This document shows positions 24,696 through 34,927 of a DNA stretch of 64,000 nucleotides, in pieces. The notes beneath the pieces were generated by a model. That model worked only from the letters and a program-made list of their open reading frames with translations. It was not told where the DNA came from and did not search any database. Every line of letters starts with the position of its first letter. The stretch's first letter is position 1. Source of the stretch: Thermoplasmata archaeon (GTDB lineage: Archaea; Thermoplasmatota; Thermoplasmata; Lutacidiplasmatales; UBA184); the NCBI GenBank assembly GCA_021796385.1, contig JAJYXQ010000007.1, positions 1 through 64,000 of the forward strand, given 5' to 3'. Position numbers and translations under genes: made by a program.

Positions 24696-26897
24696 TTATG
24701 CCTTCTCCTTCGGCTCCGAGGGGGGCGGGGATGCGTTCGGGGGGGCCCCACCCTGGGGAGGGACCGCCCGTCGGGCCCGGAACACAAGGAAGGGAATGAC
24801 CCCGAGCTCAACCTCGAGAACCAACACCAGCGTCAAGGGCGACTCATAGAACGCGCTCGTGGCAAAGTTCGTCGTGACATACAGCGAGACTCCCATCCCC
24901 GCCAAGGTCTGGTTCGTCAAGCCTTGGCGAGCATAGCTCAGGTCTGAGATCGGGATCTGGAGCGGCTGGGGGAACAGACCCGAAAGCGACGCAACGTGCG
25001 TTCCCTGCGTCGAGAATGGGACGGATGGAGGCACGGGAAAGCCTTCCGCCGAAGAGAGGATGACCGGGGACCGCGGAGCTGCGCCAAAGTCGAAGAAGTC
25101 GAGGGGAAGCCCAGAATCCGCCACAAAGCCGTTCAAGGCCGGTAAGTGCCAGTTGTAGTCGATGAAGGCGAGCATGGAGCCATGGTTGAGAAGGGTGTGG
25201 GAGACATAGTTTTCTTTCGCAAAGGGGCTGATCACGATGAAGGGGATCCGTTGGCCCAGAGGCTCCCCATCCAGCGTGGGGGGGGCGACCTGATCGTAGA
25301 AGCCACCGCCCTCATCGTATGTGATGAAGATCGCTGTGCTGTTCCAATCCGGGCTCTGCATCAGGGAATCCACCACCCGGAGGAGCCACATCGTGCCCCC
25401 CAGCGTGTCCGGAAGCTGGTCGTAGCTCGCACCCACCCCGCCATCGACCGGCTGCATCCAAGTGACGCTCGGAAGAGTACCCGCCGAGGCCTGGGCAAAG
25501 AAATCCGTATAGGGATGGATCCACGATGTGCCGGAAGACACTCCCGTGAGGTAGCTGAGGTCCCCTATCCCTGCGGAGGGATCCTGAAGGTAGTAGCCGA
25601 AGCTCACGTTGGCGGCCCCAAGCTCCGAGAATATGCATTGGTCGTACGGGATCTCCGGGGGCGGGCCATAATCGTTGATCACGGGGCTGAACCCACAATA
25701 GGAGTACAGCCGGTTCGGGTTCGTCTCGGAGAGCATGGGGGCAAAGTAGTTGTCCCCGATGGCGTATTCCTCGGCCCAATCCCACTCAGGCGCCACTTGG
25801 CTTGATGTGAGGTACGTCACGGCCGCCGGTCCCGAGTTCTGGAGGAATCCATCCATCTTACCTCCGTCCACATCGAGGTGGTAGGCACTGTAGCCCTCGA
25901 TGGGGCCTCCGGCATCGAAGGTCCTGTTCGACACGGGCGACAGAAATGAGGGGATGGAAGGGAGGGAAAGCAGGTTCAGGGGTCGGGACAGGTTGTTGGC
26001 GATCCCGGAAGAAGCGGTTTGCGGGTCCGAAGGGTAGATGCCAAAGATGTTGTCGAAGGCGTGGTTCTCGAGCATCACCATCACGACATGGCGGATGGGA
26101 GTGGCCGGGGAGCCCGACGGTTTCATGGCAATGTGGACGTTGTCACCGGTGTGGGGTAGGGCGGTGCCCACACTCAGTGCACCGGGGGACAGCCCGATGA
26201 GCAAGACGAGAAGAATGGGGAGGACGATACCGGGAGTTTGGGTAGGCGAGGCCGCGGAAGTCCGGGACAATGGCGGATCGCTCTTTCCGCTCTCCCGGAC
26301 AACCGCATCCTTTCTTCTCGCGCAAAGGCTAAGGGCTACGACGAAGACCGCGGCGATCCCCTCGAAGAGGAGGATCGTCTCGGGGAAATAGGCGTAGTTC
26401 TGCGCGATGTAGAGCACTGAACCTAGGAGAACGAGGGCGGTCGAGCCGATCGACGCGGCGGCCCAGAGCTTCCGGGGGGAGGTCTCCACAGGACTCCAAG
26501 GCGAGGTGCACAGGATCCCCCAAAGGGAGGTGACCCAGAGTACAAGTCCCGCTGAGAGGAAGCCACGGAAGGCGAACTCGAGGTTTGTCGTCACTGGATC
26601 GAGGGTGTTCCACACGCCGGCCGCCACCGTAATCGCCAAGCCCGTCACAGCCCAGATCGCTCCATAGAGGCGGCGTCGGTGGAAAGTCACGGCGGGGAGG
26701 ACCGGAAGGACGACACCGCCGAGGACGAGACCGAGGATGAGGTATGGGGCTTGGGAAAAGTCCCCCAGGAGGGAAAGGTCACCTGCGGCGTAAGCGCCGA
26801 CGATGACGGAGAGGCCGCTAAAGAAACCGAACGTCACACCGGCAAGGATCCGTGCGCCTCTTCGGGTCGACGATGTCGCCCCTTTCGACCCGGCCAT
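24696..26897 (-). CDS. Membrane-anchored phosphoesterase (phospholipase C / acid phosphatase family) with multi-TM N-terminus
   Basis: IRHVVMVMLENHAFDNIFGIYP, FAPMLSETNPNRLYSYCG, FITYDEGGGFYDQVAPP, RIPFIVISPFAKENYVSHTLLNHGSMLAFID: phosphoesterase family (PF04185-like). Several hydrophobic segments precede the catalytic domain. Confidence 0.85.
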   Translation of the reverse strand: MAGSKGATSSTRRGARILAGVTFGFFSGLSVIVGAYAAGDLSLLGDFSQAPYLILGLVLGGVVLPVLPAVTFHRRRLYGAIWAVTGLAITVAAGVWNTLDPVTTNLEFAFRGFLSAGLVLWVTSLWGILCTSPWSPVETSPRKLWAAASIGSTALVLLGSVLYIAQNYAYFPETILLFEGIAAVFVVALSLCARRKDAVVRESGKSDPPLSRTSAASPTQTPGIVLPILLVLLIGLSPGALSVGTALPHTGDNVHIAMKPSGSPATPIRHVVMVMLENHAFDNIFGIYPSDPQTASSGIANNLSRPLNLLSLPSIPSFLSPVSNRTFDAGGPIEGYSAYHLDVDGGKMDGFLQNSGPAAVTYLTSSQVAPEWDWAEEYAIGDNYFAPMLSETNPNRLYSYCGFSPVINDYGPPPEIPYDQCIFSELGAANVSFGYYLQDPSAGIGDLSYLTGVSSGTSWIHPYTDFFAQASAGTLPSVTWMQPVDGGVGASYDQLPDTLGGTMWLLRVVDSLMQSPDWNSTAIFITYDEGGGFYDQVAPPTLDGEPLGQRIPFIVISPFAKENYVSHTLLNHGSMLAFIDYNWHLPALNGFVADSGLPLDFFDFGAAPRSPVILSSAEGFPVPPSVPFSTQGTHVASLSGLFPQPLQIPISDLSYARQGLTNQTLAGMGVSLYVTTNFATSAFYESPLTLVLVLEVELGVIPFLVFRARRAVPPQGGAPPNASPPPSEPKEKA

Positions 26898-26957
26898 GCG
26901 AATAGGTTCCCTCGGTCCACCTCATCGGCGAGGTTAGTTAACCCTTGCCAGAGACCC

Positions 26958-27713
26958 CTACGGGACGGTATGGCGGGTGGGGGGCTCCCACAGTCGTCGG
27001 TACGCCAACCGGTAGAGGCTGCCGACATGCCAGACGTAGTCGGCAATCTGACGAAAGCTGAGCTTGCTCGATCCGGCGATCCGATCGTGGAAGACGAAGG
27101 GGATCTCGACGACGGGCTTCGGTCGGCACCGGACGAGGATCTCGAATCCGAGTTTGTAGCCAATGGGCCGCACGGGTGCCCGGGCCAAGACACCCCGGTG
27201 GACAGCAAAGAACCCGCTCATCGGGTCTTGCACACGCAGGCCATTGGTCAAAGGAAGTGCCATGAGGGTCGCCGCCGCGCTCAGGAGCCGGCGGTCCATG
27301 CGCCAGTTGACCACGTAACCACCCTCTACGTAACGGCTGGCGATGGCCATCTCGGCTTCGCCTGAGAGCACGACCCGGATGAGTGTCGGTGCGAGGGAGG
27401 GGGGGTGGCTCCCGTCCGTGTCCATGACGAGGGCTGCCCGACCGTGAGCCTCATTGAAGCCCTTCAGGATGGCCGAAGCGAGCCCCCGTTCCTCGGTCCG
27501 GACGATGATCCGCAAGGGGGTACGAAGCGAGAGCTTCTCGGCGATCTCGACCGTCCCGTCATGGGAATTGTCATCAACGAGTATGATCTCTGAACGGAAG
27601 CTCTCTCGGGAGAGGACCTCATCCAGTTGTCGGAGCACGGGTCCGACCATGGCCGCTTCGTTGTACGTTGGGAGTACTACGCTTGCGTCCACTCCGCTTC
27701 TTGGTGCTTCCAT
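26958..27713 (-). CDS. GT2 glycosyltransferase, dolichyl-phosphate mannose synthase-like
   Basis: SVVLPTYNEAAMVGPVL, IILVDDNSHDGTVEIAEKL, VMDTDGSHPP, QDPMSGFFAVHR. Confidence 0.9.
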   Translation of the reverse strand: MEAPRSGVDASVVLPTYNEAAMVGPVLRQLDEVLSRESFRSEIILVDDNSHDGTVEIAEKLSLRTPLRIIVRTEERGLASAILKGFNEAHGRAALVMDTDGSHPPSLAPTLIRVVLSGEAEMAIASRYVEGGYVVNWRMDRRLLSAAATLMALPLTNGLRVQDPMSGFFAVHRGVLARAPVRPIGYKLGFEILVRCRPKPVVEIPFVFHDRIAGSSKLSFRQIADYVWHVGSLYRLAYRRLWEPPTRHTVP

Positions 27714-30045
27714 CGGCCTTCGCCTTGGGATTTGCCACTGTGTCAGTGCCTATATAGCTTTGCTTTCGAGTGGAACATTCCATGTTGATGCAGATGGTCC
27801 ACGGAGGGCGACCCGACCGGACCACGGTCACGATCGGTGCTCCGCAGGCACCGCAGGCCTCGGGGTGCCGGTCAAGCCGGCCGTTCTGGGGCAACGGGTA
27901 GCTCACACGGCAGTTCGGGAACCCGCTGCAGGCGACGAAGCGCTTACCCCGGAAAGAATACTTGATCTGGAGGGGGGACGCGCACTTCGGGCACGTGCCG
28001 AACGAATACTCCTGCTGATGCGTTTCGCATTCCGGGTTGATGCAGTAGTTCTTGGGGCGCTGCCCGCGGTGGACGATTCGCACCATGGGGACATGGCACT
28101 TCGGGCACACTTCTCCGCAGGGCTCGATGTGCCCCGAGGAGGGCAGCGGATAGCTCGCCGTGCACGACCGTGGGTTGTTCGCGCACTGGACCCACCGGCG
28201 GCCTCGAGGGGAAGTGTGTATCCGGAGCGGACCACCGCACTTCACGCATAGCCCGACCAAGTGTTGCTTATCCAGAGCTCCTGTGAGAGTGTCCCGTACG
28301 CCCTCCGCATTCTCTCGGAGAACCTGGTAGATCTCCCGAAGCATGTCCCGGGACTCGGTGACCACGGCATCCAGTGTCCGCGTCCCTGCAGCGATCAAGC
28401 TCATATCCTCCTCGAGCCGGCTCGTCATCTCGGGTTTCGTCACGAGGCTAGCGTTAGTCTCCAGGGCCTCGGTCACGGCGAGACCGCTCGAGGTGGGTTC
28501 TAGCCCTTTGGGCATGATGTAGCGCCGCTCCACCAGCTTCTGGATGATCTCATGGCGCGTCGACTTTGTGCCGAGCCCCAGCTTCTCCATCTCCTGGATG
28601 AGTCCGCCCTGGGAGTATCTTCGGGGTGGCTCCGTCCGCCCCTCGTGCATGCGTACCTCAAGTATCTTGACCGTGGTCCCGGGGGCGAGGCGTGGGAAGT
28701 CGTTCTCCTTGGCCTCGTAGTAGGGGTACACGTCGTACCAACCGCGGTCGGTCAACCGGAACCCGGATCCCTCGAGAATCTCACCAGCCACCGAGACGCT
28801 GGCCTTCCGCCGGATGCCTTTGGCATCGGGAGCGGTCGTCGCTAGGAACCTCCGGGCAACGAGCTCGTAGACCCGCCCTCGGTCGGTGGCCAGGCTCTTC
28901 AGGTCGAACTTTCCCGTCGGATAGATGGGGGGGTGGTCCGTGGTCTCCATTCGGCCCCGGGTGGCCCGCAGCTTCTCTTGGGAAAGTACATACTTCGCCT
29001 CCTTGGAGAACGGGCCTTCCGCCAGCATCTCGAGGATACCGCGCAGACCGAGCGTACGAGGATACACCGTGTTGTCCGTACGCGGGTAGCTGATCGTGCC
29101 ACCGGTGTACAGGTCCTCTGCCACCCGCATCGCGTGGGAGGCCGAGAGGCCAAGTCGCGTTGCCTCCGCGAGGAACAGGGTGGTGCTGAAGGGGATCGGA
29201 GGACGGACGCTCTCCTCTTCTTCTGTGAATTCATCGACCTTGGCCTCCTTGGCCCGGGACATCTTCTTGTGGACCGCGTCGGCCTCCTTGGCATCGAACC
29301 AACGACCGTGGGAGTGTCGGAGCTCAAAGGTCTCACCGTTGTATTCCGCCGTCACCGAGATCTCCCAAAAGGGCTGGGGTACGAAGGTCCGGATCTCCTT
29401 GTCCCGGTCCACAAGGAGTGCGAGGGTCGGGGTCTGGACCCGGCCCGCGGACAGCACGGAACCGGATCCGGAGTAGCCACCGTCCGAGCGCGAGACGAGC
29501 GTGAGATAGCGGGTGAGAAGGGCCCCCCACATGAGGTCGATGTTCTGCCGGGCCATCCCGGCATCGGCTAGGTTGCGATCGAGGGCCTTGAGCTCGGCAA
29601 AAGCCTTCTCGATCTCGGACTTCGACATGGCACTATATTGGGCGCGCTGGACTTGGATGTTGGGATTGACCTCCTGTATGATCTCAAGACACTCCGCCGC
29701 GATGACCTCCCCTTCCCGGTCCCAGTCCGTGGCCAGGATCACCATCTGGTGAGTCGGCGCGTTCTGGCGGACGGTCTCGACAATGCCGGGTTCGGTCACG
29801 CTGCGTTGGGGGGTGGCCTCGAGGAGCTGAGGCAGGGTGGCCAGATCCCATCGGTTGAGCTCCTCGGGATAGTCCAGTTCCACGATATGGCCGCGGAGCC
29901 CCATGACGGTGAACTCATCTCCCTGGCGTTCGAAACGGAAGACCGCAACCGGACCTTGCCGCTCCCGTTTCATCTTCCCTTCGGAAAGCACTACGGCTAT
30001 CCGCAGGGCGGTGTTGAACTTCTCGGTGATAACTAGGCGCCGCAT
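27619..30045 (-). CDS. topA: DNA topoisomerase I (type IA) with C-terminal zinc fingers
   Basis: LVITEKFNTALRIA, ILATDWDREGEVIAAECLEI, SAGRVQTPTLALLVDRDKEI, ISYPRTDNTVYP, repeated Cys4 zinc modules. Confidence 0.93.
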   Translation of the reverse strand: MRRLVITEKFNTALRIAVVLSEGKMKRERQGPVAVFRFERQGDEFTVMGLRGHIVELDYPEELNRWDLATLPQLLEATPQRSVTEPGIVETVRQNAPTHQMVILATDWDREGEVIAAECLEIIQEVNPNIQVQRAQYSAMSKSEIEKAFAELKALDRNLADAGMARQNIDLMWGALLTRYLTLVSRSDGGYSGSGSVLSAGRVQTPTLALLVDRDKEIRTFVPQPFWEISVTAEYNGETFELRHSHGRWFDAKEADAVHKKMSRAKEAKVDEFTEEEESVRPPIPFSTTLFLAEATRLGLSASHAMRVAEDLYTGGTISYPRTDNTVYPRTLGLRGILEMLAEGPFSKEAKYVLSQEKLRATRGRMETTDHPPIYPTGKFDLKSLATDRGRVYELVARRFLATTAPDAKGIRRKASVSVAGEILEGSGFRLTDRGWYDVYPYYEAKENDFPRLAPGTTVKILEVRMHEGRTEPPRRYSQGGLIQEMEKLGLGTKSTRHEIIQKLVERRYIMPKGLEPTSSGLAVTEALETNASLVTKPEMTSRLEEDMSLIAAGTRTLDAVVTESRDMLREIYQVLRENAEGVRDTLTGALDKQHLVGLCVKCGGPLRIHTSPRGRRWVQCANNPRSCTASYPLPSSGHIEPCGEVCPKCHVPMVRIVHRGQRPKNYCINPECETHQQEYSFGTCPKCASPLQIKYSFRGKRFVACSGFPNCRVSYPLPQNGRLDRHPEACGACGAPIVTVVRSGRPPWTICINMECSTRKQSYIGTDTVANPKAKADGSTKKRSGRKRSTPNVQRSGHGRTRAPTTG

Positions 30046-30090
30046 GTGAGGGCTTTTAACAGGGCCTGCATGTCCCCGTCAGTCATAACT

Positions 30091-30163
30091 GCCGCGGTAG
30101 CTCAGTTGGGAGAGCGTAAGACTGAAGATCTTAAGGCCGCCGGTTCAAGCCCGGCCCGCGGCA
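30091..30163 (+). tRNA. tRNA-Phe(GAA)
   Basis: GCCGCGGTAGCTCAGTTGGGAGAGCGTAAGACTGAAGATCTTAAGGCCGCCGGTTCAAGCCCGGCCCGCGGCA; anticodon loop CTGAAGA. Confidence 0.95.
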
Positions 30164-30225
30164 TACCTCGGGGAGAGGTCCGCGGAGCTTTGGCGGGAAC
30201 TGTGATATATCCGAGTTCCCATAAG

Positions 30226-33200
30226 ATGATCATATCGCCCGAGCGAGGGAGGTCGGGCGACACTCAACAGGTAAGAATGCGAGCGAAGTTGGAGAAACCT
30301 ATCCTTCACCCGACGCAGTACGGTACGAGCCGCCCTGCCCCCCCGCATCCGTCAGGCTTAGTGCCGGTGTGCCTCCTGCTGCTCTTCATTCTTGCGTTGC
30401 CTTCTTTGCCAAGCTCGGTGATGTTCGGGGGTCTTACGACCGCTTCCGTCAGGGAAGCAGGGCCTGGCGAGGTTCCCGTTCAAAATCCGGTTTCGTCACC
30501 AGCAGCCCCGGCTTCAACAGAACGTGTGGGGAATGAGGTACCGGTGGTTTCTCAGGTCCCCTCAGCCCTGCCACCCCCGACCGCCGAGGTCCCGATCATC
30601 CTCTCCAACGCGCAATCCTCCTCCATCGGTGACTACCAGCAGAAGGTCGATATCGCTTCCTCAACATACTCCACGTACATCAATGCGAACTGGTCGAATG
30701 TCTGGTTCACTTACACGAACGGAACAACCATTACCGCCTGGATCGAGACGAATGCTTCGAACACGGCAGCCCAGACGATCGTATGGCTGAAGCTCAACGG
30801 GATTGGAGCCGGCGGTTCGGTCACAGTGGACATGGTGTTCGGCCCGACCAGCTACCATGGTCTGTCGGCAAGCGGTCCCACGGGCGAAGCCCCTCAGCTC
30901 TCCGCTAAGTATGGACAGTTGGATGATGGAGCCCTGGTCTTTCCCTTTTACGACAATTTCAAGGGCACCACCTTGAACACGAATCTGTGGAAGGCACCGG
31001 TCAAGACGGCGAACGGCGTCGTGACCGTGAACAACGGTGTGTCGTTCTATGCCAAGGCTGGTGGGGACTACGTCTTCATCCTGACGAAGAATTCCTTGGC
31101 TCCCCCCCTGATCACCGAGGAGCTCTTCGATCCGAACGGTCTTTCTACGGCCGGGATCAATCCCGTGATCGGCGAAACGACGGCCGGTACCAAATCAACC
31201 TTGGTCGATCTGTGTCCGGGGTATGAAGCACAATGGGTTACTGCAACGACCCCCTCTACAAAGTATTTTGTCGACCCCAATTGCACCACATCGACCAGCA
31301 TTGCGTCCGGATGGCCCATTCCTACCACGAACACGGTGGTTGGCACGGCGTGGGTGGCCACGGGATCTGAATGGGAGTACCAGAACTATTCCACCGAAGA
31401 AAAATTGACCGACTCGTCCCTACCGATCACCACGACGTACTACCCCTACCTTGGCTTAAGCAACTATGCCGCCGGGACCTACTATGTCCAATGGGTCCGG
31501 GCCCGGATGTTCCCTCCGAACGGTGTGATGCCCGGCACGACCTTTGCCCCACTCCTCACAGCGCCAGGCCAACCCACCGTGAGCGCGACCGTGCTGGATT
31601 CGGACCAGGTGCTCTCTGTCCAAGACAGTGTTCCCACCACCGGGAGCGCACCCTTCGAATACGAGTGGCTTGTTTCCGTTAACGGTGGGGGCTTCGGCAA
31701 GGCGAACGTGTGTTCGATCCCTGACGGGTCCGGTGTCCCGAAGGGGACCGTGGAGACTTGCACCGTTCCGGCGGGAACCCTCCTCTCCGGAAAGTCGTAT
31801 GCCTTCACGTTCGCCATCAATGATTCCACGGGAAGTTCGGCGGTTTCGACCTCTTCCTCCAACGTCAAGGTCTATGCTCCGCTCATCCCGGGGACCATCA
31901 CCGCTTCGGGAACCCTACTCGACCGTGGTCAGTCCGCCACGCTCACCGCCTCTCCATCGGGTGGGGCCGCACCGTACACGTATACGTGGTACGCCGGGAG
32001 TTCGAACATCTGTGCCAATGATCCCGCGGCACCGGGCCCGTACGCATTGACCACGACAGTCGCCCCTACGACGAGCTGGGACTACTGTTTCAGTGTACAG
32101 GACAGTGCGACCCAGCCGGAGAACCGGACCACAACCGCGGTGCTCTTGACGGTGAACCCCGCACTGAGCGCCAATGCGATCACGCCTTCAGCCCCGACGA
32201 TCCTCCAGGGCAATGGGGTTACGTTGAGCGCCCAACCCTCCGGAGGCTCACCGCCGTACTCCTTCCAGTGGCTCTCCGGTCTTTCTTCGAGCTGTGCTTC
32301 GGATTCCCCTATCTCCGGGGCGGCCGGGTCCATGCTCAACGTCACCCCCGCCACTTCAACGTACTATTGCTATTCGTTGTCGGATGTGTCTAACGGCACA
32401 CCTACTGCGACCGCGAGCTCACCGACGGACCTGGTCACCATCGCGACGCTTCCGGCGATACCCGGGACACCCACGGCTTCGAGGCCGACCGTGGATGTGG
32501 GACAGGGGGTCTCCTTCGTGAGTTCGGGTTCGTCAAGCGGGGGCTCGGGTGGGAACTACTATTCTTGGGTCGGTCTTCCCCCGGGCTGCCCTACCGCCAA
32601 TTCGCTCAACATCACCTGCGCCCCCACTGCCGCCGGAAACTTCACCATCAACTTGACCGTGACGGATTCCCAGGGCTACTCGACCACGAGCGCCACCTTG
32701 AATTATGTCGTCTATAGCGACCCGCACGTTTCCGCACCGGTACCCTCCCGAAGTTCATCGGACGTCGGCCAATCGGTGACCTTCGTGGCGAACGGGATCG
32801 GGGGGTACGGTTCCCTGACCTACTCTTGGACCAATTCGAGCACAGCGTTGGGATGCGCTCCATCGAACAATTCCACGCTCGGCTGCGATCCGACCCGTTC
32901 GGGGACCTCCTTTACCGTGAGCGTGGCCGTGACCGACCAGAACGGGTTCGTTACCGCCTTCAATATCTCGTCCTACTATCTGGTCTTTCCGGATCCGCTG
33001 GTTGGCATTCCCGTACCTTCTACGACGAACGTTGTCCTCGGCCTGAGCGTCTACTTCAACTCAAGCGTGGTCCAACCCGGTTCCGGCGGGGACGTATATC
33101 GTTGGACCTTGTCGGGAACTGGACTTGGGTGTGCGGTCTCTACTAACCTCACTCTCCGCTGCACTCCGGGTTCGACCGGCAACTACACCACCTTGATCAC

Positions 33201-34842
33201 GATGATCGACAGCAACGGGTTCTCCAATTCCTCCATCTCGCCAGTGGTAAGGGTGACTCCCACCACCTCAGGTCCCGTCATCAACAGTTTCGCTGCCTAC
33301 CCGGACCCGGTCATTCTCGGTTCGACGACATACCTCAATGTCTCCTCATCGGGGGGGAGCGGCACCCTTTCCTATACCTTCACCGGCGTTCCACCCGGGT
33401 GTGCAACGGCCGACGTGCACGCGCTTCCATGCACCCCGAGCCGGACCGGCAACTTCACCGTCGAGGTGTTTGTGAACGACACCGCTGGGCATTCGGCCAA
33501 CGCAGCCACGCTCCTTGAGGTCGTGAACACAACCACGGTCCCCGAACTCACATCGGTCTCGGTGAGCCCCTCGTCAAAGTCCCTACCGGTCCTGACCCAA
33601 GCAGTCTTCCAAGCGATCCCCGCTTGCACTGGCGGAGCTTGCCCCAAGGTCGGGGTGACGTACCTTTGGACCCTCCAGAGCCCCGCGCTGGGCAGCCTCA
33701 GTTCCACTTCGCTGCCATCGACCACATTCACCGCAGGTGCGACTCCAGGAACCACACGGATCGAGGTGACGGCTTCCTATCTCGGCAAGGTCGCCCATTC
33801 GAATGCGACCCTGACCATCACATCAACTGTGGTGCCGACCCTCCTTTCCGTTACGATAACCCCAGTCAATGCCTCACTCGCCCCGGGGGCCTCTCAGTCC
33901 TTCCAAGCCTCGGCGGCCTGCTCGCCGAGCCCGTGCCCCAGCGGGATCGCCTATACTTGGCGAATGAATGTCTCATCCCTGGGGAACCTGAGCACGCCAT
34001 CCGGTAGTGTCGTCCGGTTCACGGCGGGGGACCACTCAGGAAACCTCAGTTTGGCTGTGACCGCGGTCCTGGGTGCCCAATCCGTAAGCCACAGCATCCC
34101 GGTCATCATCTTGGCCGGGTCCACCGCTCCTACCGGGAGCACGGGGAACGGGTTCCTTGTGGACCTGTTGCTCATCCTTGTGCTGGTCATCGCCTTGGTC
34201 TTCCTGCTGGTCATGTTGGCTTGGCGTCGTTCGCGAAGGGCTTCCCCACCGACCTATCCGGCGGCAGCTGCCCCTCCCCCCACAGGAATGATCGCAGGCG
34301 CAGTGGTCGCGAGCACACCCCCGCCCCCACCAACCCAACCGGAGTGGATTGAGGACGATGAACCGCGGGAGGATGCTCCGCCCCCAGAGGCCCCGGCTTC
34401 TCCCTCATCGGAAGTGCCAGCGTCTGAGCCCAGGACCGTCGCGGTGATCCCCCCTTCGCTTACAGAGTTACCCTCCCCCGACAGCTTGCCCGAGGCCACC
34501 GACTTGCCACCCGAGGGAGCAACCACTGACATTCCGGCCACACCGCAGGAAGGGCCTCCGTCTCCCGAGGAGGAAACTCCGGCCCCAGAGCCCGATGAGT
34601 CCGAAGCGGTCTCCCTTGCCCACTTCCGCAATTTCAGCAAGGAACTCCGGCGCCTTCGAAAACAACGAACCGCCCTCGGTTCCTCGGTAGCGGCAGGAGG
34701 GACCCCAGGTACTTCCTCCCCGGAAGAACCCTCCCCAGAATCTCAACCTTCCGAGGCGGGCGAGGACGGTGGAAAGGGAAAGCCGGCCCAATCCCGGGAT
34801 GAGCCGTCCACAGAGGAAGAAGACCCTTCCGCGAAGTCCTAG
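30226..34842 (+). CDS. Giant surface protein: DUF2341-like N-terminal domain, about 10 Ig/PKD-like modules, TM, acidic Pro/Glu-rich cytoplasmic tail
   Basis: YQQKVDIASSTYSTYINANWSNVWFTYTNGTTITAWIETNASNTAAQTIVWLKL (DUF2341-like); repeated GxPxGC...C and C-PCP Ig modules; TM LLLILVLVIALVFLLVMLAW then RRSRR. Track start at 30046 lies before the tRNA; ATG at 30226 or 30277 is more plausible. Confidence 0.8.
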   Translation: MIISPERGRSGDTQQVRMRAKLEKPILHPTQYGTSRPAPPHPSGLVPVCLLLLFILALPSLPSSVMFGGLTTASVREAGPGEVPVQNPVSSPAAPASTERVGNEVPVVSQVPSALPPPTAEVPIILSNAQSSSIGDYQQKVDIASSTYSTYINANWSNVWFTYTNGTTITAWIETNASNTAAQTIVWLKLNGIGAGGSVTVDMVFGPTSYHGLSASGPTGEAPQLSAKYGQLDDGALVFPFYDNFKGTTLNTNLWKAPVKTANGVVTVNNGVSFYAKAGGDYVFILTKNSLAPPLITEELFDPNGLSTAGINPVIGETTAGTKSTLVDLCPGYEAQWVTATTPSTKYFVDPNCTTSTSIASGWPIPTTNTVVGTAWVATGSEWEYQNYSTEEKLTDSSLPITTTYYPYLGLSNYAAGTYYVQWVRARMFPPNGVMPGTTFAPLLTAPGQPTVSATVLDSDQVLSVQDSVPTTGSAPFEYEWLVSVNGGGFGKANVCSIPDGSGVPKGTVETCTVPAGTLLSGKSYAFTFAINDSTGSSAVSTSSSNVKVYAPLIPGTITASGTLLDRGQSATLTASPSGGAAPYTYTWYAGSSNICANDPAAPGPYALTTTVAPTTSWDYCFSVQDSATQPENRTTTAVLLTVNPALSANAITPSAPTILQGNGVTLSAQPSGGSPPYSFQWLSGLSSSCASDSPISGAAGSMLNVTPATSTYYCYSLSDVSNGTPTATASSPTDLVTIATLPAIPGTPTASRPTVDVGQGVSFVSSGSSSGGSGGNYYSWVGLPPGCPTANSLNITCAPTAAGNFTINLTVTDSQGYSTTSATLNYVVYSDPHVSAPVPSRSSSDVGQSVTFVANGIGGYGSLTYSWTNSSTALGCAPSNNSTLGCDPTRSGTSFTVSVAVTDQNGFVTAFNISSYYLVFPDPLVGIPVPSTTNVVLGLSVYFNSSVVQPGSGGDVYRWTLSGTGLGCAVSTNLTLRCTPGSTGNYTTLITMIDSNGFSNSSISPVVRVTPTTSGPVINSFAAYPDPVILGSTTYLNVSSSGGSGTLSYTFTGVPPGCATADVHALPCTPSRTGNFTVEVFVNDTAGHSANAATLLEVVNTTTVPELTSVSVSPSSKSLPVLTQAVFQAIPACTGGACPKVGVTYLWTLQSPALGSLSSTSLPSTTFTAGATPGTTRIEVTASYLGKVAHSNATLTITSTVVPTLLSVTITPVNASLAPGASQSFQASAACSPSPCPSGIAYTWRMNVSSLGNLSTPSGSVVRFTAGDHSGNLSLAVTAVLGAQSVSHSIPVIILAGSTAPTGSTGNGFLVDLLLILVLVIALVFLLVMLAWRRSRRASPPTYPAAAAPPPTGMIAGAVVASTPPPPPTQPEWIEDDEPREDAPPPEAPASPSSEVPASEPRTVAVIPPSLTELPSPDSLPEATDLPPEGATTDIPATPQEGPPSPEEETPAPEPDESEAVSLAHFRNFSKELRRLRKQRTALGSSVAAGGTPGTSSPEEPSPESQPSEAGEDGGKGKPAQSRDEPSTEEEDPSAKS

Positions 34843-34927
34843 GTTCGGTTCCTCTTTCTTGGGGAAGGGAGCCTCACGCTTCCGCTTCAGGTCGTACCTT
34901 TTCAGTCGGAACGGCTTGCCATACATA

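Noticed and set aside
24529-24849. Plus-strand ORFs 24497..24799 and 24529..24849
   Set aside because: They run through the antisense of tRNA-Lys and of the phosphoesterase gene.
30046-30225. N-terminal extension of the DUF2341-like protein from 30046
   Set aside because: It would translate through tRNA-Phe (30091-30163); TATA-like TGATATATCC near 30202 supports a start at or after 30226.
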